Below are positions 31,526 through 40,991 of a stretch of DNA of 64,000 nucleotides, piece after piece (position 1 is the stretch's first letter; every line of letters starts with the position of its first letter). The stretch comes from Janthinobacterium sp. PAMC25594 (GTDB lineage: Bacteria; Pseudomonadota; Gammaproteobacteria; Burkholderiales; Burkholderiaceae_D): the NCBI RefSeq assembly GCF_019443505.1, contig NZ_CP080377.1:2976001-3040000 (forward strand), given 5' to 3'. The notes below the pieces were generated by a model. The model was given only the letters and a program-made list of their open reading frames with translations, had not been told where the DNA came from and did no database searches. A program made the translations under genes and the position numbers.

Positions 31526-32440
31526 ATGAAAACTACCGGTTTCAATTACCGCCATTTGTACTTCTTTTGGGTGGTCGCCAAGGAAGGCGGCGTGACGCGC
31601 GCGGCCGAGCGGCTGGGACTGGCCGTGCAAACCATCAGCACCCAGCTGGCCCTGCTGGAAAAGGAACTGGGCAAGTCGCTGCTGCAGCCGCAGGGACGGC
31701 GCCTGGTGCCGACGGAAGCGGGCCGGCTGGCGCTCGGCTATGCCGACCAGATTTTTTTGCTGGGTGAACAGATGCAGGAAGCGCTGGCCGACACGGACGC
31801 GGAAAAGATGCGCCTGACGGTGGGCATTTCCGATTCCCTGCCGAAACTGATGGCGTATCGCATGCTCGACGCCACGCGCAGCCTGAACAAGCCCGTCAAG
31901 CTCGTCTGCCTGGAAGATGAATTCGAGTCCCTGCTGGCCGACCTGGCCCTGCACAAGCTGGACCTGGTGCTGACGGACCGCGCCGTGCCGGCCGGCGCCA
32001 GCCTGCGCGTCTCCAGCCACCTGTGGGGAGAGAGCGCGATGAAGCTGTTCGCCATCCCCGCGCTGGCGGAACAATACCGCGACAATTTCCCGCACAGCCT
32101 GCACGGCGCCCCATTTTTACTGCCCGCGCGCAATAACGCGCTGCGCGGGCGCATCGACGAATGGATGGTGCAGCAGGGCGTGCGTCCCGACGTGGTCGGC
32201 GAATTCGAGGACAACGCCATGCTCAACGCGTTTGGCCGCAAGGGCCTGGGCCTGTTCTTCGCCCCGGCCAGCCTGGCCGGCGAGATCGAGGAGCAATTCG
32301 GCGCCGTGCTGGTGGGCGACGCCTCGTCCCTGCGCGAACAGTTTTATGTGATTTCGAACGAGCGCAAGATCATGCACCCGGCGCTGGACGTGATTCTGGC
32401 CGCCATTCAGAGTCACCCGAAGATTCACAAGGAAACCTGA
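31526..32440 (+). CDS. LysR-family regulator, NhaR-like
   Basis: The 304-residue DNA-binding regulator begins FNYRHLYFFWVVAKEGGVTR, which resembles NhaR of enterics, and has the LysR helix-turn-helix AAERLGLAVQTISTQLALLE. C-terminal blocks FLLPARNNALRGRIDEWM and VVGEFEDNAMLNAFG are also NhaR-like. NhaR activates sodium/proton antiporters and stress genes in E. coli. Here the divergent target is probably the DUF475/ter operon, with a shared 115-base promoter region. Confidence 0.88.
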   Translation: MKTTGFNYRHLYFFWVVAKEGGVTRAAERLGLAVQTISTQLALLEKELGKSLLQPQGRRLVPTEAGRLALGYADQIFLLGEQMQEALADTDAEKMRLTVGISDSLPKLMAYRMLDATRSLNKPVKLVCLEDEFESLLADLALHKLDLVLTDRAVPAGASLRVSSHLWGESAMKLFAIPALAEQYRDNFPHSLHGAPFLLPARNNALRGRIDEWMVQQGVRPDVVGEFEDNAMLNAFGRKGLGLFFAPASLAGEIEEQFGAVLVGDASSLREQFYVISNERKIMHPALDVILAAIQSHPKIHKET

Positions 32441-32564
32441 TAAATCCATTCGAAAATAACGTTTGAATAATCAATCAAAAACGATTGTAATGAAGCCTGA
32501 GACAAACACGCGCCTGTCCCTCGCCGGAAGGGCGCGACCATCATAAAAAAACAGGAGCGGCACC

Positions 32565-33899
32565 ATGTCCACGGCAGGCAAGACGATCGATATTCCCGAT
32601 CTCATCAATAACAACAAGATCGGCTCCTTCCAGATCGGCATGCTGATCCTGTGCGGGCTATGCGTCATCATGGATGGCTTCGATGTACAGGCGATGGGTT
32701 ATGTGGCACCCGCCATCATTGCCGACTGGCATGTCAGCAAGGCCAACCTGGGCCCCGTGTTTGGCGCGGGCTTGCTGGGCATGCTGGTCGGCTCGCTCGT
32801 CTTCAGCATCACGGCCGACAAGTTCGGCCGCCGTCCCGTGCTGATCGGCTCGACCATCTTCTTTTCGCTGTGCATGCTGGTCACGCCGCTGGCGACGACC
32901 ATCGAGCAATTGCAGCTGATCCGTTTTATTACCGGACTGGGCCTGGGCGCCGTGATGCCGAACGCCATGGCGCTGGCCGGCGAATACAGCCCCCTGCGCA
33001 AGAAAGTCACGCTGATGATGCTGGTCTCGTGCGGCTTTACGCTGGGCGCCGTGCTGGGCGGATTATTGTCCGCCGCGCTGATTCCCGCCTTCGGCTGGCA
33101 ATCCGTGTTTTACGTGGGCGGCGTGGTGCCGCTCGTCATCGGCGTGCTGATGTTCTTCCTGCTGCCGGAATCGATGCAATTCCTGGTGCTCAAGCAACGC
33201 AAGCTGGATAAAGTCGCCAAGTGGCTCAAACGCATCGATCCTACCGTCAACATCACGACCGACACGCAATACGTCGTGCATGAAAAGGCCCACAAGGGCG
33301 CGCCCGTGCTGCAACTGTTTACGGACGGCCGCGCGAAGATGACGATTTTGTTGTGGGTCATCAACTTCATGAACTTGCTGAACTTGTATTTCCTGTCGAA
33401 CTGGCTACCCACGATCGCCAAGGAAGCGGGCCTGTCCACGGCCAACGCCGTGCTGGCCGGCACGGCCCTGCAAGTGGGCGGCACCATCGGCACCCTCGTC
33501 ATGGGCCAGCTGATCGACCGTTCCAGCTTCCGCCGCATCCTGCTGCCATGCTTTTTGGTCGCCGCCGTCGCCATTGCCCTGATCGGCCGTCCCGACGTGT
33601 CGCTGGCCTTCCTGTTCATCACCATCTTCATCGCCGGCTTTTGCGTGGTGGGCGGCCAGCCGGCCGTCAACGCCCTGGCGGCCAGCTACTACCCGACCAC
33701 CTTGCGCTCGACGGGCATCGGCTGGAGCCTGGGCATCGGGCGCATCGGCTCCATCATCGGCCCTGTGCTCGGTGGCGAGCTGATCCGCCTGAACTGGCCC
33801 AACAGCACGATTTTCCTCGTCGTCGCCATCCCCGCCATCGTCTCGGCCGTCATGGTGTTTGCCATGCGCGGCGGGCCGCAAACGGCGGCCAAGGGCTGA
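32565..33899 (+). CDS. MFS transporter, aromatic acid:proton symporter type
   Basis: Integral membrane protein of 444 residues with 12 predicted segments. MDGFDVQAMGYVAPAII near residues 37-53 is the signature of the AAHS branch (PcaK/BenK type), and ADKFGRRPVLIG is the MFS loop 2-3 motif. Likely substrates are hydroxybenzoates or related aromatic acids, but no catabolic genes are nearby. It follows the NhaR-like gene by 124 bases. Confidence 0.88.
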   Translation: MSTAGKTIDIPDLINNNKIGSFQIGMLILCGLCVIMDGFDVQAMGYVAPAIIADWHVSKANLGPVFGAGLLGMLVGSLVFSITADKFGRRPVLIGSTIFFSLCMLVTPLATTIEQLQLIRFITGLGLGAVMPNAMALAGEYSPLRKKVTLMMLVSCGFTLGAVLGGLLSAALIPAFGWQSVFYVGGVVPLVIGVLMFFLLPESMQFLVLKQRKLDKVAKWLKRIDPTVNITTDTQYVVHEKAHKGAPVLQLFTDGRAKMTILLWVINFMNLLNLYFLSNWLPTIAKEAGLSTANAVLAGTALQVGGTIGTLVMGQLIDRSSFRRILLPCFLVAAVAIALIGRPDVSLAFLFITIFIAGFCVVGGQPAVNALAASYYPTTLRSTGIGWSLGIGRIGSIIGPVLGGELIRLNWPNSTIFLVVAIPAIVSAVMVFAMRGGPQTAAKG

Positions 33900-33925
33900 A
33901 AATCGCTGAAAAACGTGAAAAACCT

Positions 33926-33962
33926 GCCGCGCGCGCCCGCCTGCACGGGCGGCGTGCGCGGC
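33926..33962 (+). terminator. GC-rich stem-loop after the MFS gene
   Basis: GCCGCGC (33926-33932) pairs with GCGCGGC (33956-33962), extended by inner pairs around GCCCG/CGGGC. It is followed by TAAATTAGG with no T-run, so termination efficiency is uncertain. Confidence 0.35.
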
Positions 33963-34029
33963 TAAATTAGGCTATGCCGGCCTTCGTCGTTTAAGATGAC
34001 GTTTTTACAGCCCATCTTTTTGCGCCCCC

Positions 34030-35370
34030 ATGCACAATGTCTTGCTAGTCCTGCTCGCCCTCTTCCTGGTCGCGCTGAACGGTTTTTTTGTTGCCGCCGA
34101 ATTTGGCATCGTCACCTTGCGGCGCACGCGCATCCGCGCCATCGCCAGGACACAGGGACTGCGGGGCCGCATCCTGGCCAAGGTGCATGGCCAGCTGGAC
34201 GCCTACCTGTCCGCCTGCCAGCTGGGCATCACGCTGGCGTCGCTGGGCCTGGGCTGGGTCGGCGAACCGGCGTTCGCCGGCCTGCTCGAACCGCTGTTTA
34301 GCGCCATCGGCGTCACCTCGCAAGAGCTGATCCACGGCATTTCCTTCGTCCTCGCCTTCAGCGTCATTTCCTTCCTGCACATTGTGGTGGGTGAACTGGC
34401 CCCCAAATCGATGGCCATCCGCAATCCGGAAGCCGTCGGCCTGTGGAGCGCGATTCCCCTGTACGGCTTTTACTGGGCCATGTATCCGGCCATTTACTTG
34501 CTCAACGCCAGCGCCAACTGGGTGCTGCGCATGGCGGGCCTGTCCGGCAAGGGCGGCCACGATGCGCATTACTCGTCCGAAGAATTGAAACTGATCCTGC
34601 GCACCAGCCAGCCGGGCGAAAAATTTACGCGCGACGAGCGCAACATCCTGGCCCAGTCGCTCGACTTCGAACAGATGACGGTGTCGGACCTGATGCGCCC
34701 GATCAATGAAGTGATCGCCCTGTACGCCTCGAATACGCTGGAAGAAAACCTCGACACGGTGCTGCGCAACCGCTTCAGCCGCTACCCGTATTTCGACACG
34801 AATGAAGACGACGTACTGGGCGTGGTGCACTTGAAGGATCTGTTCTTTGCCCAGCAAGCAGGTAAACCAATCACCTCGCTCACGCCGTTTTTGCGTCCCG
34901 TGGACATCATTTCCGCGCGCACGCCGGCACTCGAACTGTTCCGCCGCTTCCGCGACGGCGCGCCGCACTTCGCCCTGATCGGAGAGAAGGGCAAGCGCCC
35001 GCTGGGTTTCATCACCCTGGATAACTTGCTCGGCGCCATGGTGGGTGAAATCCGCGACGAATTCCGCCGCAATGAAAACGACTGGCTCAAGCAAAGCGAC
35101 GGCACCCTGATCGGCAAGGCCAGCCTGCCGATCTTCTCGCTCGAACGCATCCTCGGCATCGATATCGAAAACGAGGAACTGGGGCTGGACGACGTGGAAT
35201 CGGTGGGCGGCTTGATCATGGTCAAGCTGGGGGATATTCCGAAGCAGGGCCAGCGCATCACCTTTGTCGACTTCGACATCGTCGTCAAGAAGATGAACGG
35301 ACCCCGCATCGTGCTGATCAAAGTGATTCCGAAGCAGGAACGGGATCTGGATGCCGATTTAAGGGATTAA
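34030..35370 (+). CDS. CNNM/CorC family transporter with CBS domains
   Basis: HlyC/CorC-type membrane protein of 446 residues. The N-terminal CNNM (DUF21) domain has about four segments, beginning LLVLLALFLVALNGFFVAAEF. Two CBS domains follow (around DLMRPINEVIALYAS and ARTPALELFRRFRDG), then a C-terminal CorC/HlyC domain ending near residue 435. Members are implicated in magnesium or cobalt efflux. A REP-like hairpin follows the stop. Confidence 0.92.
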   Translation: MHNVLLVLLALFLVALNGFFVAAEFGIVTLRRTRIRAIARTQGLRGRILAKVHGQLDAYLSACQLGITLASLGLGWVGEPAFAGLLEPLFSAIGVTSQELIHGISFVLAFSVISFLHIVVGELAPKSMAIRNPEAVGLWSAIPLYGFYWAMYPAIYLLNASANWVLRMAGLSGKGGHDAHYSSEELKLILRTSQPGEKFTRDERNILAQSLDFEQMTVSDLMRPINEVIALYASNTLEENLDTVLRNRFSRYPYFDTNEDDVLGVVHLKDLFFAQQAGKPITSLTPFLRPVDIISARTPALELFRRFRDGAPHFALIGEKGKRPLGFITLDNLLGAMVGEIRDEFRRNENDWLKQSDGTLIGKASLPIFSLERILGIDIENEELGLDDVESVGGLIMVKLGDIPKQGQRITFVDFDIVVKKMNGPRIVLIKVIPKQERDLDADLRD

Positions 35371-35381
35371 GCAAGACGTAC

Positions 35382-35441
35382 CCCAACGGCGAAAGGCCGG
35401 GGTCGGACCCTGAGGGTCCGACCCCAGTCCTTGCCGTTGGG
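35382..35441. repeat. Nested inverted repeat, REP-like
   Basis: Outer arms CCCAACGGC (35382-35390) and GCCGTTGGG (35433-35441) enclose inner arms GGGGTCGGACCC (35399-35410) and GGGTCCGACCCC (35414-35425), which meet around a three-base loop. It separates two convergent genes and may terminate both. The GTCGGA core recurs at 48381-48484. Confidence 0.7.
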
Positions 35442-35472
35442 TTATACAAGGCGCGCAGACATGCGCGACTGA

Positions 35473-36549
35473 TTACTTCTTCAACGTCAGCGTATCTTTG
35501 CCCTGCGGCACGGTGGTCTCGCCCACCGTCCACGTCTGGAGCAGGCTGTACAGCACCGCCAGCAGGGTCGGGCCGATAAAGATGCCGACGAAGCCGAAGG
35601 CCAGCACGCCGCCCAGCACACCGAGCAGCACCAGCAGGAACGGCAGGCTGCTGCCGCGGCTGATCAGCATGGGTTTGACCACGTTATCCACGCCGCTGAT
35701 CAGCAGCGCGCCCCACACCAGCATGAAGATGCCCCAGCCCGTCTGGCCGTCGGAAAACAGCCAGATGGCGGCGCCGCCCCAGATCAGGGGCGGGCCGACG
35801 GGGATCAGCGAAAAGATGAAGGTGGCCACGCCCAAGAGCGCGACGGCGGGCACGCCGGCGATCAGAAAGCCGATCACGGCCACCAGCGCCTGCGCCAGCG
35901 CCGTGCCCAGCAAGCCGTACATGACGCCGCGCACGGTGCGGCTGATGGTCAGGCCCACGCCGGGCGCGCTGTCGCCGATGATGCGGCCCGCGCCCGTCAT
36001 CAAGGCACGGCTCAGTTGCTGGCCGTCGCGGTAAAGGAAGAAGCTGACGAACACGGCCAGGCTGGTCTGCGCCAGGCCCGTGCCCAGCAAAATGCCGCCG
36101 GAAGCGAGGAAATGGCGCGCCGGCTCCAGCATGGTCTTGCCCAAATTCAGTAATTCCTCGCGATCGGCCAGCAGGCGCTCCACGTAGCCGGCGATGGTTT
36201 CGCCCACCACGGGAATGCTGGCGAGCCAGGCAGGTGGATGCAGGCCGCCCGATTCCAGCGCGGCGCGGATCTGGTCATAGATGCGCGAGACATTGTCGGC
36301 CAGGTTGTAGGTGACGAGGGCCAGCGGCAGCACGATGACGAGGATCAGCGACACGGTCATGATGGCGGCGGCCCAGTTGCGGCGGCCTTTCAGGCGTTCC
36401 AGCAGCAGGATATACAGGGGCCAGCTGGAAATGCCCACACAGGCGGCAAACAGCATGGCGGCGAGGAAGGGCCGCAAGACGAAAAAGCAGCCGATCAGCA
36501 AGAAGATGATGGCTGCCAGGCGGGCGTGCGGCTCGAAACGTTTGTCCAT
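35473..36549 (-). CDS. AI-2E family transporter
   Basis: Membrane protein of 358 residues with about eight segments, belonging to the AI-2E (TqsA/YdiK/PerM) family: PFLAAMLFAACVGISSWPLY near the start and FGFVGIFIGPTLLAVLYSLL near the end. Members export varied small molecules or ions, so a link to autoinducer-2 should not be assumed. The start is the ATG at 36549; a TTG three codons upstream is also in frame but less well placed relative to AGGA. Confidence 0.88.
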   Translation of the reverse strand: MDKRFEPHARLAAIIFLLIGCFFVLRPFLAAMLFAACVGISSWPLYILLLERLKGRRNWAAAIMTVSLILVIVLPLALVTYNLADNVSRIYDQIRAALESGGLHPPAWLASIPVVGETIAGYVERLLADREELLNLGKTMLEPARHFLASGGILLGTGLAQTSLAVFVSFFLYRDGQQLSRALMTGAGRIIGDSAPGVGLTISRTVRGVMYGLLGTALAQALVAVIGFLIAGVPAVALLGVATFIFSLIPVGPPLIWGGAAIWLFSDGQTGWGIFMLVWGALLISGVDNVVKPMLISRGSSLPFLLVLLGVLGGVLAFGFVGIFIGPTLLAVLYSLLQTWTVGETTVPQGKDTLTLKK

Positions 36550-36591
36550 GTACTGCAAATCCTGAAGATGGCGCCTGGTGGCGCGACCGGG

Positions 36592-37185
36592 TCAGGATAG
36601 CAGAAGTTTAAGATCGTGCGCGATGGCGGCAGGTTTTTCGCCGTGACGCACGAACAGGCGGATCTTGCCTTCGCGGTCGAACACATAGGTGCCGGCCGTA
36701 TGGTCGACCGTGTAGCTGCTATCGGTTTCGCCCTCGACCTTGGCGTAATACACCTTGAATTCCTTGGCTACCTTGGCCGTCGCGGCCGCATCGCCATACA
36801 GGCCGACGAAGCGCTTGTCGAAGGCGGGCACGTACTGCGCCAGCAAGGCTTGCGTGTCGCGCTCGGGGTCGACGGTGACGAACAGCACTTGCACCTGGTC
36901 CGCCTGCGGGCCCATTTCCCGCATCACTTGCGCCATGTCGGCCATGGTGGTGGGGCACACATCCGGGCATTGCGTGTAGCCGAAGAACATCAGCACCAGC
37001 TTGCCCTTGTAGTCGGCCAGGGTGCGCGGGTGGCCCGTGTGGTCCGTCAGCGCGAACTCGCGCGCGTAGCCGAGGCCCGTCACGTCCGTATTCTTGAATT
37101 CCAGCTTCGGTGCGGCAGGCTTGCCGCAGCCGGCGAGGACGGCGACCAGGGCGGCCGCCAACAACAGGGTCAGGGTTTTTTTCAT
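36592..37185 (-). CDS. SCO-type copper chaperone for cytochrome oxidase
   Basis: Membrane-anchored thioredoxin-fold protein that delivers copper to the CuA site. The 197-residue product has a lipoprotein signal (VAVLAGC), copper ligands in CPDVC within [18 protein letters not shown] and the distal His in TVDHTAG. The ATG at 37185 overlaps the ctaB stop. The frame remains open upstream through ctaB but is not coding there. Last gene of the heme/assembly operon. Confidence 0.92.
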   Translation of the reverse strand: MKKTLTLLLAAALVAVLAGCGKPAAPKLEFKNTDVTGLGYAREFALTDHTGHPRTLADYKGKLVLMFFGYTQCPDVCPTTMADMAQVMREMGPQADQVQVLFVTVDPERDTQALLAQYVPAFDKRFVGLYGDAAATAKVAKEFKVYYAKVEGETDSSYTVDHTAGTYVFDREGKIRLFVRHGEKPAAIAHDLKLLLS

Positions 37186-38081
37186 GTTCCGAGGGGAATA
37201 TAGTGGTCGACCAGCAAGGCCGCGAACAGCAATGCCAGGTAAATGATGGAAAAAGTAAACGCTTTGCGCGCGATCAAGTCCGTGTAGTGGCGGTACATCT
37301 TCCACGCGTAATACAGGAAGCCGGCATTGAGCACGACGGCGGAAGCCAGGTAGATCAGGCCGCTCATCCGCACGGCAAACGGCAGCAAGGTGGTGGCGGC
37401 CAGCGCGATCGAATACAGCCAGACGTGGAATTGCGTAAATTGCATGCCGTGCGTGACGGGCAGCATGGGCAGGCCCGAACGCGCGTAATCGTCGCGCCGG
37501 TACATGGCCAGCGCCCAGAAATGCGGCGGCGTCCAGACGAAAATGATCAGGACCAGCAGCCAGGCCTGCATCGGCACGTCGTTGGCCACGGCGGCCCAGC
37601 CCAGCGCGGGCGGCATGGCGCCGGACAGGCCGCCGATGACGATGTTTTGCGGCGTGGCCGGTTTGAGCACCATGGTGTAGATCAGGGCATAGCCGACAAA
37701 GGTGACGAACGTCAGCCACATGGTCAGCGGATTGACGAGGTTGTACAAAATCGCCATGCCCAGGCCGCCGATCACCAGCGCGAACACCACCGTCTGTTTC
37801 ACCGTGATGTCGCCCATGGCCATGGGGCGGCGCGCCGTGCGGGCCATGCGCGCATCGATTTCGCGCTCGGCCAGGCAGTTGACGGCAAACGCGGCGCCGG
37901 CCAGCAGCCAGATGCCGATGGTGCCGAACACCACCGCGCGCCAGTCCGGCAACTCCTCGCTGGCCAGGAACATGCCGATGACGGCGCAAAACACGGCCAG
38001 TTGCGTCACGCGGGGCTTGGTCAGCGCCCAGTACTGGGCGATGCGGGGGGATGGTTTACGGCTGATGGTCTGAGTAGTCAT
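37182..38081 (-). CDS. ctaB: Protoheme IX farnesyltransferase
   Basis: Membrane enzyme (also called CyoE) that makes heme O from heme B. The 299-residue protein has about eight segments and the prenyltransferase motif [19 protein letters not shown] near residue 69. It directly follows ctaA and overlaps the SCO gene by four bases, the standard heme A order. Confidence 0.95.
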   Translation of the reverse strand: MTTQTISRKPSPRIAQYWALTKPRVTQLAVFCAVIGMFLASEELPDWRAVVFGTIGIWLLAGAAFAVNCLAEREIDARMARTARRPMAMGDITVKQTVVFALVIGGLGMAILYNLVNPLTMWLTFVTFVGYALIYTMVLKPATPQNIVIGGLSGAMPPALGWAAVANDVPMQAWLLVLIIFVWTPPHFWALAMYRRDDYARSGLPMLPVTHGMQFTQFHVWLYSIALAATTLLPFAVRMSGLIYLASAVVLNAGFLYYAWKMYRHYTDLIARKAFTFSIIYLALLFAALLVDHYIPLGT

Positions 38082-39266
38082 TTATGCGGTACGGGAAGGA
38101 CTGGCTGGTGCCGTGGGCACTGGCGCGGAGGCGCAAGCGCGCTGAACATTGCGCGCAACATCGAGTTGGAATTTAGCCTTGTAGTTTAACATGGTCAGCA
38201 ACAACACGAGCAGCGCCGCCCCGCCGTTATGCAGCACGGCGATCGACAAGGGCCAGCTCAGGTAAATCGTCGCCAGGCCCGTGGCCGCCTGCAGGGCCAG
38301 CACCAGCGCCACCCAGCGTGCCGTGCCGCGCAGGGACGGCAGTTTCCACGCGCGCAACACCGTGTAGCCGACACCGGCCAGCACGATGAAGGCGAAATTG
38401 CGGTGCACCCAGTGGATGGCCGTCAGTGCGGAAAACGGCAAATAGTGGCCGGCGGCCGTCTTGCCCAGCTCGCGCCACAAATGGAAACCGTGTTCAAAAT
38501 CCATCTCCGGAATGACCTTGCCGCCGCACAGGGGGAAATCCGTGCAGGCCAGGGTGGCGTAGTTGGTGCTCACCCAGCCGCCCAGCGCGATCTGCACCGT
38601 CAGCAGCACGAGCGACATGACGGCCAGCGCGCGCACGGGGCGCAGCACGGCAGCATCCGCATCGGCGCGCAGCAAGGGTTTCACCGCATGATCCTGGCGC
38701 CCGCCCAGCCACGTCAGCATGGCCAGCAGCCCCATGCCCAGCAACAAGTGGATGGTGACGATCACCGGCTGCAGTTTCAAGGTCACGGTCCAGGCGCCGA
38801 ACGCGCCCTGCAAACAGACGAACAAAAACAGCGCCGTCGGCAGCGCCGGGGCGAATTCCGCCCGGCGGCTTTTGCGCCACTGGCGCCACGCCTGCGCCAT
38901 CATCGCCACGATCAAGACGCCAATGGCCATGGCCAGGTAGCGGTGCGTCATTTCGATCCACGCTTTCACCACCGTCACGGGCCCCGTCGGCATCAGGGTT
39001 TCCGCCGCGACGATGTGCTCGTGCGCCAGGAAAGGATTGGCCGAGCCATAGCAGCCGGGCCAGTCCGGGCAGCCGAGGCCGGAATCGGACAGGCGCGTAA
39101 AACCGCCAAACATGATCAGGTCGACCGTCAAAAAGACGGCGATCCACACGAGCTTGCGGTATTTATTGGCGTCCGCGGACACCCAGACCATGGTCAAAGG
39201 CAGCAGCGCCACCAGCAGGCCCGTCAAGCCCAGCTGGGCCAGCGCGGAGAGATGCATCGTCGGCAT
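38082..39266 (-). CDS. ctaA: Heme A synthase
   Basis: COX15/CtaA membrane enzyme that oxidises heme O to heme A. The 394 residues form eight segments with His ligands, for example in MTHRYLA and IHLLLGMG and in IHWVHRNFAF. DSGLGCPDWPGCYG carries the conserved loop Cys pair. ATG at 39266 is preceded by GGAGT. Stop at 38082 lies directly before the ctaB start. Confidence 0.95.
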   Translation of the reverse strand: MPTMHLSALAQLGLTGLLVALLPLTMVWVSADANKYRKLVWIAVFLTVDLIMFGGFTRLSDSGLGCPDWPGCYGSANPFLAHEHIVAAETLMPTGPVTVVKAWIEMTHRYLAMAIGVLIVAMMAQAWRQWRKSRRAEFAPALPTALFLFVCLQGAFGAWTVTLKLQPVIVTIHLLLGMGLLAMLTWLGGRQDHAVKPLLRADADAAVLRPVRALAVMSLVLLTVQIALGGWVSTNYATLACTDFPLCGGKVIPEMDFEHGFHLWRELGKTAAGHYLPFSALTAIHWVHRNFAFIVLAGVGYTVLRAWKLPSLRGTARWVALVLALQAATGLATIYLSWPLSIAVLHNGGAALLVLLLTMLNYKAKFQLDVARNVQRACASAPVPTAPASPSRTA

Positions 39267-39275
39267 GCAGACTCC

Positions 39276-39905
39276 TTAACCGATCGCCGAAGCTTTGAGC
39301 AGCTTGGCGATGTCTTTCTTGATCTTGTTCGGGTCCGCGTCTTTCGGGAAGCGCATCATCAGGTTGCCCAGCGGATCGATCAAATACAAATGGTCGCTGG
39401 TCTTGCCGCCCGGCTCCACGGGCAGCCACGCTTTCAAGGCGTCGCCATTCACGCGCAGCATGCTGGTGCCGTCGAATTCGCGCATCACCAGCGTGTCGAG
39501 CGGCTGGGCATCCGTCACCAGCCAGACCCGTTCCAGGCGTTCGCGCTCCTTGCCTTGCATGAGGCGCAGTTGTTGCATGTCAAACAATTGCTTCTTGCAG
39601 GCTTCCTGGCAGTCGGACGGGCCCGTTTGCAGCAGCACCCACTTGCCCTTGAACTGGGCCAGCGGCGACGCCTTGCCATCGAGTTGCGTCACGTGCAATT
39701 GTTCTTCGGGAATCGGGTGCAAACGCGGATCGATCAGGGCGCCGTAGTTGTTGCGGCCCGTGGGCTTGATGATGTAATACGTGAAATACGAAGCGATGAT
39801 GGGAAAGGCGCACACGGCCACCACGGCCAGCAGTTTCCAGCGTCCGTTGTTCTGCGTCTGTTTCTCGGGGCTATCTTGCGTTGCTTCAGGGCTGTTTGTT
39901 TGCAC
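39276..39905 (-). CDS. Cytochrome oxidase assembly-associated membrane protein
   Basis: The 209-residue protein has one membrane segment near residues 25-45 and a thioredoxin-like periplasmic domain (FKGKWVLLQTGPSDCQEACKKQL). CQEAC is a Cys-x3-Cys arrangement as in SCO proteins. I choose the GTG at 39905, which has AGGA eight bases before it and overlaps the SURF1 stop; a TTG at 39926 would extend it. It is regularly found between surf1 and ctaA in beta-proteobacteria. Confidence 0.82.
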   Translation of the reverse strand: MQTNSPEATQDSPEKQTQNNGRWKLLAVVAVCAFPIIASYFTYYIIKPTGRNNYGALIDPRLHPIPEEQLHVTQLDGKASPLAQFKGKWVLLQTGPSDCQEACKKQLFDMQQLRLMQGKERERLERVWLVTDAQPLDTLVMREFDGTSMLRVNGDALKAWLPVEPGGKTSDHLYLIDPLGNLMMRFPKDADPNKIKKDIAKLLKASAIG

Positions 39906-40632
39906 GTCGAAATCCTGTAAAGACAAAAAATAAAAAAGCCATCAGTGCCAGTGCATACCACTGGAAGGCATAGCCGCGGTGCTTGTCCACGCCCAGGTCG
40001 GGCGCCGGCCAGTCGCGCACGGGAAGCTGGCCAGATGCTGGCGGATCAACTGGGTCGACCGTTTGTTCGAGAATAAATGGCTGCAAGGCCAGGCCGCTGG
40101 CCCTGGCCAGCTGGCCGATATCGGCATTTTGCACGATGGCGTGCGGCGCCAGGGCGGGCGCCGTGCCCAGTTCCATCACATGGCCCGCGTTCAGGCGCGC
40201 GATGCCGGTAATCGTCACCGTGCCGGCCGGCGTGGCGTAATCGGGAATGCGCGTGCGCTCGGCATTGTTGCGCGGCAGCCAGCCTTGCGCCACCAGCACG
40301 TGCATAGGGGAACCGTCTATTTGAAATGGCGTGAGCACGTGGAAACCGGCCTGGCCCTTGTAGGGGCGGTTGTCCAGGTACACCGTCCAGGCGGGCACGA
40401 AGCTGCCCGTGACGGTAACGCGGCGGTACTCGATCGCTTGCGCATCGGCCGGCAGCAGGGGCACGGCCGTCAATGCCAGCGGCGCGGCCTGGTTGCCCGC
40501 TTCGAGCCGGGCGGCGCGGGCGACTTTCTCATCGCCACGGCGCTGCTGCCATTGCGCCAGCGACACGCCCAAGGCCACCAGTAGCAGCATTGCAACAAAT
40601 GGAATCCATCTAAAATGGAAGCGGATACGCAT
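39886..40632 (-). CDS. SURF1 family protein
   Basis: Assembly factor for cytochrome c oxidase, likely in heme A insertion. The 248 residues include an N-terminal segment (PFVAMLLLVALGVSLAQWQ), the conserved GSFVPAWTVYLDNRPYKGQ and a C-terminal segment (WYALALMAFLFFVF). It overlaps the next gene by 20 bases. Only 36 bases separate its start from the divergent DUF2909 gene. Confidence 0.92.
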   Translation of the reverse strand: MRIRFHFRWIPFVAMLLLVALGVSLAQWQQRRGDEKVARAARLEAGNQAAPLALTAVPLLPADAQAIEYRRVTVTGSFVPAWTVYLDNRPYKGQAGFHVLTPFQIDGSPMHVLVAQGWLPRNNAERTRIPDYATPAGTVTITGIARLNAGHVMELGTAPALAPHAIVQNADIGQLARASGLALQPFILEQTVDPVDPPASGQLPVRDWPAPDLGVDKHRGYAFQWYALALMAFLFFVFTGFRRANKQP

Positions 40633-40668
40633 TACAATGAAACCTCCTCAAGCCTGGCGCTACCATCC

Positions 40669-40869
40669 ATGAAAATCCTCGTTGCCATCGCCTTCATCCT
40701 GATCCTGGGCAGCCTGGGCTCGGCCCTGTTCTTCCTCATGCGCGACAAGGGCAAGAGCAACCGCACCGTGCAGGCACTGGCCTTGCGCGTGGGGCTGTCG
40801 ATCACCCTGTTTTTACTGATCCTGCTGGCGCATCATCTGGGCTACATCCAGCCGACGGGGATACATTAA
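40669..40869 (+). CDS. DUF2909 twin transmembrane protein
   Basis: The 66-residue product has two hydrophobic segments (MKILVAIAFILILGSLGSAL and GLSITLFLLILLAHHLGYI), matching DUF2909, a family tied to cytochrome oxidase loci in beta-proteobacteria. The ATG at 40669 is the first codon of the hydrophobic segment; the upstream part of the frame is antisense to SURF1. Its promoter must overlap that of SURF1. Confidence 0.82.
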   Translation: MKILVAIAFILILGSLGSALFFLMRDKGKSNRTVQALALRVGLSITLFLLILLAHHLGYIQPTGIH

Positions 40870-40906
40870 GCTTCTTCTTGCCTGATTGGCAAATTCTTCA
40901 CACTAA

Positions 40907-40947
40907 GAAAAAAGCCGTACCCAGGATCTCCCGGTACGGCTTTTTTT
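40907..40947. terminator. Bidirectional intrinsic terminator
   Basis: AAAGCCGTACC and GGTACGGCTTT pair around a short loop, flanked by A residues before and TTTTTTT after. It separates the DUF2909 gene from the convergent ctaE and can serve both. Confidence 0.88.
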
Positions 40948-40991
40948 ATGGTGCAGGCGCACCCTTCAACAACGCGCGCCCTGCCCCGCCA

